A stretch of DNA of 64,000 bases, from NCBI RefSeq assembly GCF_009811555.1, contig NZ_BLIN01000005.1, forward strand, positions 558,001 through 622,000. Reading direction: 5' to 3'. The DNA comes from Streptomyces caniferus. Lineage in GTDB: Bacteria > Actinomycetota > Actinomycetes > Streptomycetales > Streptomycetaceae. Shown in pieces: positions 1 to 8,834 of this stretch. Numbering within the stretch: position 1 is the stretch's first letter; every line of letters begins with the position of its first letter. Under the pieces are notes generated by a model that was not told the DNA's origin, did no database searches, and was given only the letters and a program-made list of their open reading frames with translations. Made by a program: the position numbers and the translations under genes.

Positions 1-6
1 CAGCCA

Positions 7-35
7 TTGACGCACTACTTGCAACGAATATTTCA
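7..35 (+). promoter_or_regulatory. possible promoter of permease operon
   Basis: TTGACG at 7-12 is followed after a 16-18 nt spacer by the AT-rich stretch TATTTCA (29-35). This is the only promoter-like pair visible upstream of the first gene, but the window starts at base 1, so the real promoter could lie outside it. Confidence 0.25.
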
Positions 36-88
36 TAGAGGTGCCTCGGGCCACATCCATGCGGCCCCCTTCTGCTCGGGAGTGCGTT

Positions 89-1567
89 GTGCCCGATCAA
101 CCTCATACCTCACGCAAGCTGCGGCTGTGGGAAGCACTGGCCCTCTCCGTCGGCCTCATGGGCCCGACCCTGGCCATGGGCCTCAACGGGGCCGGCGTCG
201 CGGCCACCGTGGGCAAGGCCGTTCCCCTGGTCTTCCTGCTCGGCCTGCTCGGCGTCGGCCTCGTGGGCTACGGCTTCTGGCGGCTGACCCAGCACTTCCA
301 CCACGCCGGCTCCGTCTACGCCCTGGCCGGGGCCACCATCGGGCCCCGCGCCGGCTTCTTCGGCGGGTTCGCCCTGCTGGGCACCTACCTCGCCTTCCTG
401 GTCTGCACCCTGGCCGCCACCGGAGTCTTCGCCCACGCGTTCCTGCACGCTCTGGGCATGACATCCACCGGCCCATGGGCGGCCTTCTCGGCCCTCGCAG
501 GCCTGGGCGTGACGCTGCTCAACTCGCGCGACACCCGGTTCACCGCCCGCACGCTGCTGATCGCCGAGGGCATCGGCATCGCGGCCATGCTGATCCTCGC
601 CGTCGTCGTCATAGGGCGTACGGGCACGGGAACGGCGCCCGGCCACCAGACCTTCGACCTGTCGGTCTTCGCCCCCGGCTCAGCCACCTACGGCGCCATC
701 ATGACCGCGACCGTCTTCGCCTTCCTGTCCTGGGCCGGATTCGAGGCGTGCGCGTCACTGGGCGAGGAGACCGACAACCCCAGGCGCAACATCCCGCGCG
801 CCCTGGCGGGCAGTGTGCTGCTCACCGGCGTGCTGTACGTCCTGATGATGTTCGTCCAGACCATCGGGTTCGGGACCGATGACAAGGGCGTGCGGGAATT
901 CGCCGGGGCGGAATCGGCCCTGGTGACGCTGTCCGGCAGCTACCTCGGCACCTGGTTCTCGCTCGTCATCGCCTTCACCGCGGTCGCCTCCGCCTTCGCC
1001 GCCGCGCTGTCCTCGTCCGCCGCCGCCGCACGCATGGTCTCCGCGCTCGCCCGCGACGGCTTCGGACCGACCGCCCTCGCCCGTACCGATCAGGCCACCG
1101 GTGCCCCCACCAGGGCCCTGCGGCTGTGCGGCGCCGTGGCCGTCGCGATCGCGGTGGTCATGTACGTCCTCGGTACCAGCGCCTTCGACGCCTACTACTG
1201 GTACGCGACCATCGGCGTGCTGTGCGTCCTGGTCGTCTACGCCGTAGCCGGTGTCGGCGTGATCGTCTTCACGCTCTCCCGCCGCGGCCACATCCCCCAC
1301 CGCGAACTGGTCATCCCGCTCGCCGGTCTGGGCTACCTCTGCTTCGTCTTCTACCAACAGTCCACCGGCCAGAGCGCCCCCTACACCTACTTCCCCTGGA
1401 TCGCGGCAGCCTGGTGCGCCACCGGCCTCGCCGTCGTCCTCCTCGCCCCCTCCCTCACCCGGCGCATCGGCGCCCGCCTCACCAGTGAACTGAACGGGAA
1501 CGTGAACCACCGCCAGGAGCACAGCCCCGAGCCGCCCGCCGCCGACAGCATGAAGGTGACCCCATGA
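89..1567 (+). CDS. APC-superfamily amino acid/amine permease
   Basis: Integral membrane permease of about 490 residues with roughly twelve hydrophobic segments and the early glycine-rich helix typical of amino acid-polyamine-organocation carriers (GLMGPTLAMGLNGAG). It should import an amino acid or amine used by the enzymes encoded behind it. I prefer the GTG at 89, which has GGGAG at 78-82 six bases upstream; ATG 59 and GTG 41 are in-frame alternatives with poorer spacing. Its stop overlaps the next ATG (ATGA at 1564), so translation is probably coupled to the ligase gene. The substrate cannot be read from the sequence. Confidence 0.85.
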   Translation: MPDQPHTSRKLRLWEALALSVGLMGPTLAMGLNGAGVAATVGKAVPLVFLLGLLGVGLVGYGFWRLTQHFHHAGSVYALAGATIGPRAGFFGGFALLGTYLAFLVCTLAATGVFAHAFLHALGMTSTGPWAAFSALAGLGVTLLNSRDTRFTARTLLIAEGIGIAAMLILAVVVIGRTGTGTAPGHQTFDLSVFAPGSATYGAIMTATVFAFLSWAGFEACASLGEETDNPRRNIPRALAGSVLLTGVLYVLMMFVQTIGFGTDDKGVREFAGAESALVTLSGSYLGTWFSLVIAFTAVASAFAAALSSSAAAARMVSALARDGFGPTALARTDQATGAPTRALRLCGAVAVAIAVVMYVLGTSAFDAYYWYATIGVLCVLVVYAVAGVGVIVFTLSRRGHIPHRELVIPLAGLGYLCFVFYQQSTGQSAPYTYFPWIAAAWCATGLAVVLLAPSLTRRIGARLTSELNGNVNHRQEHSPEPPAADSMKVTP

Positions 1568-2871
1568 TTTCCCGCACCGACGACTACGCGACCGTCTTCG
1601 TCGCCACCTGCGACCTGGCCGGCCAGGTACGGGGACGGGCCGTTCCGCCTTCCGAACACGCTGCGTTGCTGCGCAGCGGCACCGGCTGGGTCCCCGCGAA
1701 CCTCGCGATCTCCTCGTTCGGACCGATCGCCCCCGACAATGTCTTCGGGTCCCGGGGCGACCTGCGGCTGATCCCCGACGCCGACAGCGCGGTCGGCATC
1801 CCGGCCGACGGCGGCGCGCCCGGCATGCTGCTCTACCTCGCCGACCAGAAACTGCCCGACGGGCAGCCCTGGGGCTGCTGTCCGCGCACCGTCCTGCGTG
1901 ACGCGCTCGCGGACCTGCGCGAACGTACCGGGCTGGAGGTCGTCGCCGCCTTCGAGCACGAGTTCGTGCTCGAAGGCCTGCCCGAGAGCGCTCCGTTCTC
2001 GCTGCGGCGCTTCCGGGACGCCGAACCGTTCGGCACCGATCTGGTGCGGCTGCTGGAGCACGCCGGCCTCGAACCGGAGACCTGGATTCCCGAGTACGGC
2101 GAGGGTCAGTTCGAGGTCACCGTGCGCCCCGCCCCCGCCATGGTCGCGGCCGACCGGGCCGTCCTCCTCAAGGAACTCGTCCGCGACCTGGCCCGCCGCC
2201 GTGAACTGCCCGTCACCTTCGCCCCTCTCCTCGACGCCGACGGAGTGGGCAACGGCGTCCATGTCCACCTGAGTCTGCGCGACGCCGACGGCCAACCCGT
2301 CCTGTACGACCCGCAGCGTCCCGGCCGACTCTCCGCCCTCGGCGCCCGCTTCAGCGCCGGCGTCCTGGCCCACGCCCCGGCCCTCACCGCCCTGACCGCG
2401 CCGAGCCCGGTGTCCTTCCTGCGCCTGACACCGAACCGGTGGAGCGCCGGCGGGGCGTTCCTGGCCGAGCGCAACCGCGAGGCGCTGCTGCGCATCTGCC
2501 CCACCACCGAGCTCGGCGGGTCGGGTCCCGCCGCCCAGTTCAACCTCGAATACCGCGCCGCCGACGCCACGGCCAACCCCTGGCTCGCGCTGGCCGCCCT
2601 CGTCCGCGCCGGCCTGGCCGGCCTGACCGGGGACTACGACGAGCCCACCGTATGGCCCGAGAACACCGATCAGTCCGTGCTCGCGCTGGCTCCGCCCCTG
2701 CCCACCACGCTCGACGAGGCCCTGGAGGCCCTGGAGAAGGACGACGTCGTCCGGTCCTGGTTCGACCCACAACTGCTGGCCACCCACCTCTCGGTCAAGC
2801 GCTCCGAACTCGCCCAGCTCGACGGCTTGGACGACGCCGCACGCATTCGAAAGGTCCGCAATGTCTACTGA
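1564..2871 (+). CDS. glutamine synthetase-like gamma-glutamyl ligase
   Basis: Soluble 435-residue protein of the glutamine synthetase fold. Visible family signatures are AAFEHEFVL (first metal-binding strand), YGEGQFEVT, GNGVHVHLSL with the catalytic-site histidine, the arginine-containing NREALLRICP, and the closing EYRAADATANPWLALAAL. It is close in size to true GlnA but belongs to the divergent group that ligates glutamate to amines (PuuA/GlnA3/GlnA4-like) and to the C-terminal half of fungal FluG. The next gene matches the N-terminal half of FluG, which supports a split FluG arrangement. Ammonia assimilation as the main role is unlikely given the operon. Substrate unknown. Confidence 0.8.
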   Translation: MISRTDDYATVFVATCDLAGQVRGRAVPPSEHAALLRSGTGWVPANLAISSFGPIAPDNVFGSRGDLRLIPDADSAVGIPADGGAPGMLLYLADQKLPDGQPWGCCPRTVLRDALADLRERTGLEVVAAFEHEFVLEGLPESAPFSLRRFRDAEPFGTDLVRLLEHAGLEPETWIPEYGEGQFEVTVRPAPAMVAADRAVLLKELVRDLARRRELPVTFAPLLDADGVGNGVHVHLSLRDADGQPVLYDPQRPGRLSALGARFSAGVLAHAPALTALTAPSPVSFLRLTPNRWSAGGAFLAERNREALLRICPTTELGGSGPAAQFNLEYRAADATANPWLALAALVRAGLAGLTGDYDEPTVWPENTDQSVLALAPPLPTTLDEALEALEKDDVVRSWFDPQLLATHLSVKRSELAQLDGLDDAARIRKVRNVY

Positions 2872-4009
2872 ACGACTCCTCGCGGAGATCGACCGGCTCC
2901 CCCTGGTGGACCACCACGTCCACGGCGCCCTCCGCCACGACGTCGGCCGCTCGGACCTGGAGCAGATGCTCACCGAGTCCGACCGCCCGGTCCCGTCGTG
3001 GATGACCCAGTTCGACTCGCAGATCGGCTTCGCCGTCCGCCGCTGGTGCGCCCCCGTCCTCGGCCTCGCACCGCACGCCGCCCCCGAGGCGTACGTGGCC
3101 CGGCGCACCGAGCTCGGCACCGACGAGGTCAACCGCAGACTCCTCGACGCCTCCGGCATCGGCCACTACCTGCTGGAGACCGGCTACAAGGGGGAGGCCA
3201 TCCTCGACCCCCAGGGCATGGCGGCCGCCTCCAAGCGCCCCGTCGACGAGGTGGTGCGCCTGGAGACCGTGCTGGAGGACGTGGTGCGCGCCGGTGTCAC
3301 CGCCGCCGAGCTCCCCGACCGGTTCCGGGAAAGCCTGGCCGCCCGCTCGGCCGCCGCGGTCGGCCTCAAGAGCATCGTCGCCTACCGCCACGGCTTCGAC
3401 TTCGACCCCGCCCGCCCCCACGACCACGAGGTGACCGCCGCGGCAGGCGCCTGGCTCGCCGAGTGCGAAGCCACCGGCACCGTCCGCGTCAGCCACCCGG
3501 TGCTGCTGCGCTTCGCCCTGTGGTGCGGTGTCGACCGCGGTCTGCCGATCCAGCTGCACGCCGGATACGGGGACCCGGACGTCGAACTCCACCGCTGCGA
3601 CCCGCTGTTGCTCACCCGCTTCATCAAGAACGTGGAACCGTACGGCACCGACCTGCTGCTGTTGCACTGCTACCCCTTCCAGCGCAACGCGGGCTACCTC
3701 GCCCAGGTCTTCCCGCACGTGTACTTCGACGTCGGCCTCGGCATCAACTACACCGGTATGCGCTCCGACGCCGTCATCGCCGAATCACTGGAACTCGCCC
3801 CCTTCGCCAAGATCCTCTTCTCCTCCGACGCCTGGGGACCGCCGGAACTGCACCATCTCGGCGCCCTGTTGTGGCGCCGCGGCATGGCCCGGACCCTCGC
3901 CGCATGGACCGACAGCGGCGAATGGGACCTCGGTGAAGCCCTCAAGGTCGTGCGCATGATCGGCCACGACAACGCCCGCCGCGTCTACCGGCTGGAGGAC
4001 CGGGCATGA
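2861..4009 (+). CDS. amidohydrolase-2 family protein (FluG N-terminal type)
   Basis: A 382-residue TIM-barrel metal hydrolase. It opens with LPLVDHHVHG, the HxH metal site after strand 1, and shows later barrel histidines in QLHAGYGD and LLHCYPFQ and the terminal aspartate in KILFSSDAWG. This is the order expected for amidohydrolase family 2 and for the FluG N-terminal domain. The start codon lies 11 bases inside the ligase gene, so the two are translationally coupled. The likely role is hydrolysis or decarboxylation of the ligase product or a related amide; this is inference from context. Confidence 0.8.
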   Translation: MSTERLLAEIDRLPLVDHHVHGALRHDVGRSDLEQMLTESDRPVPSWMTQFDSQIGFAVRRWCAPVLGLAPHAAPEAYVARRTELGTDEVNRRLLDASGIGHYLLETGYKGEAILDPQGMAAASKRPVDEVVRLETVLEDVVRAGVTAAELPDRFRESLAARSAAAVGLKSIVAYRHGFDFDPARPHDHEVTAAAGAWLAECEATGTVRVSHPVLLRFALWCGVDRGLPIQLHAGYGDPDVELHRCDPLLLTRFIKNVEPYGTDLLLLHCYPFQRNAGYLAQVFPHVYFDVGLGINYTGMRSDAVIAESLELAPFAKILFSSDAWGPPELHHLGALLWRRGMARTLAAWTDSGEWDLGEALKVVRMIGHDNARRVYRLEDRA

Positions 4010-5166
4010 CCGGCCACCACCTGGCCGCCCTGGCCGCCGCGCTCGACGAGGAGCTGCCGGCCGCCGCGGCGCTGCGCCACCGCATCCACGCCCGCCCCTG
4101 CCTGTCCGGCGCCGAGGCCCCCACCCGCGATCTCGTGCTCGCCGCACTGCCCGCGGGCTCCACCACCAAGGTCGCCGACACCGGCGCCGTCGTCCGGATC
4201 GGCGGGCCGGGCCCCGCCGTCGCCGTCCGTGGCGAACTCGACGCCCTCGCCGTGCAGGAGAAGACCGGCGCGGCATGGACGTCCGAACACCCCGGCCTCA
4301 TGCACGCCTGCGGTCATGATGTGCATCTGGCAGCGCTCACCGCCCTCGCCCGCGCCGTCGACCGGAAGGGCGGCCCGGCTCCCCTGCTGGCCGTCCTCCA
4401 GCCCAGAGAGGAGACCTACCCCTCCGGCGCCCAGGACATCGTCGAGGACGGCATCCTCGACCGGGAGCAGTGCCGGTCGGTGATCGGGGCGCATGTGCAG
4501 CCGCTGCTGCCGGCCGGCACCGTCGCCTGCACCCCCGGTGGCGTCAACGCCTCGGCGGACGAGTTCACGGTCACGGTGCACGGCCGCAGCGGCCATGCCG
4601 CCTACCCGCATCTCACCCGCGACCCCGTCGTCACCCTGGCCCATATCGTCGTCGCCCTGCAGAGCCTGGTCAGCCGTGGCACGGACCCGATGTCCCACGT
4701 CGTCCTCAGCGTCAGCACCCTCGCGGCCGGCACCGCGGCCAACGTCATCCCGGGCACCGCCGAGGCCCGTGGCACCCTGCGCGCGCTGGGCACCGGCGAC
4801 CGCGAGACCCTGCACGCCCGGCTGGCCGAGGTCTGCGAACTCGTGGCGCAGGCCCACGGTTGCACCGCGCAGGTGGACATCACCCGCGGAGAGCCCGTGC
4901 TCGACAACGACGCGGCACTGACGGCCGCCACCGGGCCGCTGCTCGGCTCCCTCGGCCTGACCATCGGTGACGACCTGCGCTCGGCCGGCTCGGACGACTT
5001 CTCCTTCTTCTGCGCACATCTGCCGTCGCTGATGCTGTTCGTGGGCACGCACGGCGGCGCCGAACAACTGCACTCGCCCACATTCCTGCCGCCCGACGAG
5101 CGGATCCGGGACGTCGCCCACGCGATGCTCGCCGGCTACCTCGCCGCCGCGGAACTGCACACCTGA
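4006..5166 (+). CDS. M20-family amidohydrolase (HipO-like)
   Basis: A 386-residue zinc-dependent amidase/carboxypeptidase of the M20D type. Metal-binding motifs are present: RIHARPCLSG near the N terminus, HACGHDVHLAAL, the catalytic EE in PREETYPSGAQD, and a C-terminal SAGSDDFSFF. The lid/dimerisation domain begins near VHGRSGHAAYP. The start overlaps the preceding stop as ATGA. Family members hydrolyse N-acyl amino acids, so in this operon it may free an amino acid that the aminotransferase then uses. The exact acyl substrate is unknown. Confidence 0.82.
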   Translation: MTGHHLAALAAALDEELPAAAALRHRIHARPCLSGAEAPTRDLVLAALPAGSTTKVADTGAVVRIGGPGPAVAVRGELDALAVQEKTGAAWTSEHPGLMHACGHDVHLAALTALARAVDRKGGPAPLLAVLQPREETYPSGAQDIVEDGILDREQCRSVIGAHVQPLLPAGTVACTPGGVNASADEFTVTVHGRSGHAAYPHLTRDPVVTLAHIVVALQSLVSRGTDPMSHVVLSVSTLAAGTAANVIPGTAEARGTLRALGTGDRETLHARLAEVCELVAQAHGCTAQVDITRGEPVLDNDAALTAATGPLLGSLGLTIGDDLRSAGSDDFSFFCAHLPSLMLFVGTHGGAEQLHSPTFLPPDERIRDVAHAMLAGYLAAAELHT

Positions 5167-5210
5167 ACTCCCCAGCGCCCCCGCATCCCTCGCTTCCCAA
5201 GGACCGCACC

Positions 5211-6458
5211 ATGACCACCACCGACACACACGGCACGCCCCACTCCGGCTCGGCGGCCCAGCACCATGTGTCCCTGGCCGAGACGGCCACCGCCCACAAC
5301 TACCAGCCCCTGCCCGTGGTACTGGCCTCCGGCGAGGGTGCCTGGGTCACGGACGTCGACGGCCGCCGCTACCTGGACTGCCTGGCCGGGTACTCGGCCC
5401 TCAACTTCGGCCACGCCCACCCCCGGCTGACGGCCGCGGCCCAGGAACAGCTGTCCCGCCTCACGCTGACCAGCCGGGCGTTCCACAACGACCGCCTCGG
5501 CCCGTTCTGCCGAGACCTCGCCGAACTCGCCGGCATGGACCTCGTGCTGCCCATGAACACCGGCGCCGAGGCCGTCGAGACCGCGATCAAGGTCGCCCGC
5601 AAATGGGGTTACGAACGCAAGGGCGTCGCCCCGGACCGCGCCACCGTCATCGTTGCCGACGGCAACTTCCACGGGCGCACCACCACGATCGTCAGCTTCT
5701 CCTCCGACCCTGTCGCCCGGGACGGTTTCGGCCCCTTCACGCCCGGCTTCCGCACCGTCCCCTACGGCGACAGCGCGGCGCTGGAGGCGGCGGTCGACGA
5801 GAACACCGTGGCCGTACTCCTCGAACCCATCCAGGGCGAGGCCGGCGTTCTCATTCCCCCGCCGGGCTACCTCAAGGCCGTACGGGACGTCTGCACCCGC
5901 GAGAACGTGCTGTTCATCGCGGACGAGATCCAGTCCGGCCTGGGCCGCACCGGCACCACCTTCGCCTGCGACGCCGACGGCGTGACCCCCGACGTCCATG
6001 TCCTGGGCAAGGCCCTCGGCGGAGGCATCGTGCCCGTCTCCGCCGTGGTCTCCCGCCATGACGTACTCGACGTCATCCGGCCCGGCAGCCACGGCTCCAC
6101 CTTCGGCGGCAACCCACTGGCCGCCGCCGTCGGCCATGCCGTGGTCGAGCTGCTGCGCAGCGGTGAATACCAGGCCCGGGCGGCCGCACTGGGCGAGCGA
6201 CTGCGCGGGCGGCTCGACGGACTGATAGGCCGCGGCGCCGTCGCCGTCAGGTCCCGCGGCCTGTGGGCCGGCATCGACCTCGACCCCGCACTGATGACCG
6301 GACGCGAGGCCTGTTTGCGCCTCCTGGACCGTGGCGTGCTCGCCAAGGACACCCACGGCTCCACCATCCGGCTCGCCCCGCCACTGACCATCGAAGCCGA
6401 TCAACTCGACTGGATGTGCGATCAGTTGAGTGACGTCCTGACGCAGGAGGGTAGCTGA
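5211..6458 (+). CDS. rocD: ornithine--oxo-acid aminotransferase
   Basis: Class III PLP-dependent aminotransferase of 415 residues that would move the delta-amino group of ornithine to 2-oxoglutarate. Diagnostic stretches are DCLAGYSALNFGHAHPRL, the PLP-phosphate site MNTGAEAVETAIK, the DEIQSGLGRTG motif with the PLP-N1 aspartate, and LGKALGGGIVPVSA with the Schiff-base lysine. The length and these motifs match RocD rather than acetylornithine aminotransferase. AAGGA lies seven bases before the ATG. It ends the five-gene operon, 44 bases after the M20 gene. Confidence 0.88.
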   Translation: MTTTDTHGTPHSGSAAQHHVSLAETATAHNYQPLPVVLASGEGAWVTDVDGRRYLDCLAGYSALNFGHAHPRLTAAAQEQLSRLTLTSRAFHNDRLGPFCRDLAELAGMDLVLPMNTGAEAVETAIKVARKWGYERKGVAPDRATVIVADGNFHGRTTTIVSFSSDPVARDGFGPFTPGFRTVPYGDSAALEAAVDENTVAVLLEPIQGEAGVLIPPPGYLKAVRDVCTRENVLFIADEIQSGLGRTGTTFACDADGVTPDVHVLGKALGGGIVPVSAVVSRHDVLDVIRPGSHGSTFGGNPLAAAVGHAVVELLRSGEYQARAAALGERLRGRLDGLIGRGAVAVRSRGLWAGIDLDPALMTGREACLRLLDRGVLAKDTHGSTIRLAPPLTIEADQLDWMCDQLSDVLTQEGS

Positions 6459-6559
6459 CGGCATCTCACAACGGCCTGGACGTTGACGGTGGGCCGTTGC
6501 TCGCGCCGTGGTGAGCAGATCGGCGGGAGCAGGGTGAGGGCCGTCATGCGCCCGGTCCA

Positions 6560-6748
6560 GGGGGATCGGCCGGTGCCCTGATCTTCACGAAGGTTCGGAT
6601 CGGCACCGTATGCCAACAGTTCGCGCACTGTCTCGGTGTGCCCCCAGCATGCCGCCGCGCACAACGGGGTGCCGTCCGAGCCGAGTCCACTGCTCTCGGC
6701 GTCAGGGGAGGCCCCGGCCGCCAGGCGCAGCCGGGCAATCCCGGCCTT
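6560..6748 (-). pseudogene. ankyrin-repeat protein remnant
   Basis: In one minus-strand frame the residues read as the end of one ankyrin repeat (LRLAAGASPDAESSGLG) and a complete next one (TPLCAAACWGHTETVRELLA, then YGADPNLREDQGTG). An in-frame TGA sits at 6749-6751 just upstream with no start codon, and past about 6560 the ankyrin-like SPLD continuation moves to another frame. The stretch is therefore a decayed fragment of a longer ankyrin gene lying between the rocD operon and the LysR gene. Confidence 0.6.
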
Positions 6749-6781
6749 TCAAGAAGACCCGCCCGTGATCACTCTACGAGC

Positions 6782-7630
6782 TCAGATACGTGTCGCGGCC
6801 CGGACGAGCCCGGCGACGGCTCGGGACCGGCTGTGGGGCGGCCATGCGATCACCGTGGTGACCGTCGGCGCATCCAGCACCGGTACGGCGGCGAGATCCT
6901 CGCGCAGTTGGGCTCGGCACGACTCCGGCGCGATCCAGCAAGCGCGGCCGAGCGCGATCAGCTGGAACAACTGCGTATGGTCCCGGGCCTGCGGACCGGG
7001 ACCGTTCGGGTAGGTCCCGTCGCGGCCGGGCCAGCGCGGCATCGGCAGGTCGGACAGCTCGGCGACCTCGGCCCTCCGTACGTGGGCCCGGCCGGTGAGG
7101 GGATGCCCGGCCGGCAGAACCACCACCTGTCCCTCCGTGCGGAGCTCTTCCGTGTCGAAGCCGGCAGTGGCGTCGAACGGCAGGTGCAGCAGAGCCACGT
7201 CGGCCCGGCCGTCGCGCAGCATCCGTTCCTGCTCGCCGATTCCGCACAGGAGCAGATCGACGGTGACCGCATCGGGTTCGGCGGCGTAGGCGTCGAGCAG
7301 TTTCGCCAGGAGTTCGCTGGACGCGCCGGCCTTCGTGGCAAGGACCACGCCGGCCTGGCCGGTCGCGGCGAGTGCGGCGCGGCGGGTGCGACGTTCGGCG
7401 GCCTCGATCGCATCGAGCGCCGCCCGGGCCTCCCGCAGGAGCACCGCACCGGCCTCCGTCAGCGTGACCGCGCGGCTGGTGCGTTCCAGCAGCACCGCTC
7501 CGAGGCGCCGTTCGAGCTGGTGGATCGCCCGCGACAGCGGGGGCTGCGCGATCCCGAGCCGCTGCGCGGCCCTCCCGAAGTGCAGCTCCTCGGCGACGGC
7601 GACGAAGTACCGCAACTCCCTTGTCTCCAC
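6782..7630 (-). CDS. LysR-family transcriptional regulator
   Basis: A 282-residue LTTR. The N-terminal winged helix-turn-helix is clear (LRYFVAVAEELHFGRAAQRL, AQPPLSRAIHQLERRLG), followed by the linker helix and a substrate-binding domain with QAGVVLATKAG at its start. The GTG at 7630 gives the canonical METRELRYF opening. It is divergent from the SDR gene at 7734, and the 103-bp gap carries a T-N11-A type operator. By the usual LysR logic it regulates itself and the reductase; the inducer is unknown. Confidence 0.88.
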   Translation of the reverse strand: METRELRYFVAVAEELHFGRAAQRLGIAQPPLSRAIHQLERRLGAVLLERTSRAVTLTEAGAVLLREARAALDAIEAAERRTRRAALAATGQAGVVLATKAGASSELLAKLLDAYAAEPDAVTVDLLLCGIGEQERMLRDGRADVALLHLPFDATAGFDTEELRTEGQVVVLPAGHPLTGRAHVRRAEVAELSDLPMPRWPGRDGTYPNGPGPQARDHTQLFQLIALGRACWIAPESCRAQLREDLAAVPVLDAPTVTTVIAWPPHSRSRAVAGLVRAATRI

Positions 7631-7658
7631 ACCGCCATGGTACTGCGCTCACCTGGCT

Positions 7659-7677
7659 CGATACCCGTGCGGTATCG
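7659..7677. promoter_or_regulatory. LysR-type operator between lysR and SDR
   Basis: CGATAC-N7-GTATCG is a perfect 6-bp inverted repeat; its core ATAC-N7-GTAT fits the LTTR T-N11-A consensus. It is centred in the intergenic region shared by the divergent lysR and SDR genes. Confidence 0.65.
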
Positions 7678-7733
7678 CTGCCCACCCAATCGGTGTTGGC
7701 CTGCTCCCGCCCTGCCCCGACAGGATCAGCCGT

Positions 7734-8459
7734 ATGAACGAACAGACAATCGCGCTGGTGACCGGCGCGAACAAGGGCATCGGGTACGAGATCGCGGCCG
7801 GTCTGGGCACCTTCGGCTGGCGGGTCGGGGTCGGCGCCCGGGACCAGGAGCGGCGCGAGACCGCCGTGGCGAAGCTGCGGGCGGCCGGCGTCGACGCGTT
7901 CGGCGTACCCCTCGACGTGACCGACGACGCGAGCGTGGCCGACGCCGCGGGGCTGATCGAGGACCGCGCCGGACGTCTCGACGTGCTCGTCAACAACGCC
8001 GGGATCACCGGCAGTGCGCCGCAGCTGCCCACCACGGCCGACGTGACGACGGTGCGGGCGGCCGTGGAGACCAACGTCATCGGCGTCATCCGCGTGACCA
8101 ACGCGATGCTGCCGTTGCTGCGCCGCTCGTCGTCACCACGGATCGTGAACATGTCCAGCGTCGTCGGCTCACTCACCCGACAGACCACTCCCGGCACCGA
8201 AACCGGTCCGATCTCCGTCGCCTACGCACCGTCGAAGACGTTCCTCAACGCCCTCACCGTCCAGTACGCCAAGGAGCTCTGCGACACGAACATCCTGATC
8301 AACGCCGCCTGCCCCGGCTACTGCGCGACCGACCTCAACGGCTTTCGCGGCGTCCGCACCCCGGAACAGGGCGCGGCGATCGCGATCCGACTCGCGACCC
8401 TGCCCGACGACGGCCCGAGTGGAAGCTTCTTCGACGACGAGGGAGAGGTGCCGTGGTGA
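7734..8459 (+). CDS. SDR-family NAD(P)-dependent oxidoreductase
   Basis: Short-chain dehydrogenase/reductase of 241 residues. Motifs appear in order: the cofactor loop TGANKGIG at residues 10-17, NNAG near residue 87, catalytic Ser in NMSSVVG, and YAPSK carrying the catalytic Tyr and Lys. The insert between Ser and Tyr (SLTRQTTPGTETGPISVA) resembles carbonyl-reductase-like SDRs. The ATG at 7734 follows the last upstream in-frame region without family similarity. It is probably controlled by the divergent LysR protein through the operator at 7659-7677. Substrate unknown. Confidence 0.85.
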   Translation: MNEQTIALVTGANKGIGYEIAAGLGTFGWRVGVGARDQERRETAVAKLRAAGVDAFGVPLDVTDDASVADAAGLIEDRAGRLDVLVNNAGITGSAPQLPTTADVTTVRAAVETNVIGVIRVTNAMLPLLRRSSSPRIVNMSSVVGSLTRQTTPGTETGPISVAYAPSKTFLNALTVQYAKELCDTNILINAACPGYCATDLNGFRGVRTPEQGAAIAIRLATLPDDGPSGSFFDDEGEVPW

Positions 8460-8834
8460 CCTGAACGTCATGCGGGTGTGCCCGGAGGGCCGTTGCGGTG
8501 CGCCTGGAGGGCCGTTCCGGTGGCTTCGGTGAGGTGCTCGGGGCAGCGGCACACGCCTGGTCCGGGAGTTCCGGCGTGACCCGGCCCTCCCGGCCCATGG
8601 CCGGCTCGATGGGCGGCGGGTGACGCAGGTGGTGGGGCTGCCGAGCGGATCGCCGGGGGGAGGCTCTACTTGCCCCCAACTAGACTGCGGCCGCAAGTCA
8701 GCCGTGGCCAGGCCGTGTGCTACTGCCCGGCGCGCCGTGTCCCACATGGATCGTCGGTGATGGGTCGTCGGCGATAGGTCGTCGGGTCATCGTCCTGGAC
8801 AACTGCCCGCGCATGGCACGAGAGGCACAGCAAG
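8460..8834. other. 375-bp intergenic region, no gene seen
   Basis: No open frame here shows family-like sequence on either strand. I see no strong hairpin or operator. The region must hold the promoter of the GNAT gene at 8835 but I cannot place it. Confidence 0.4.
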
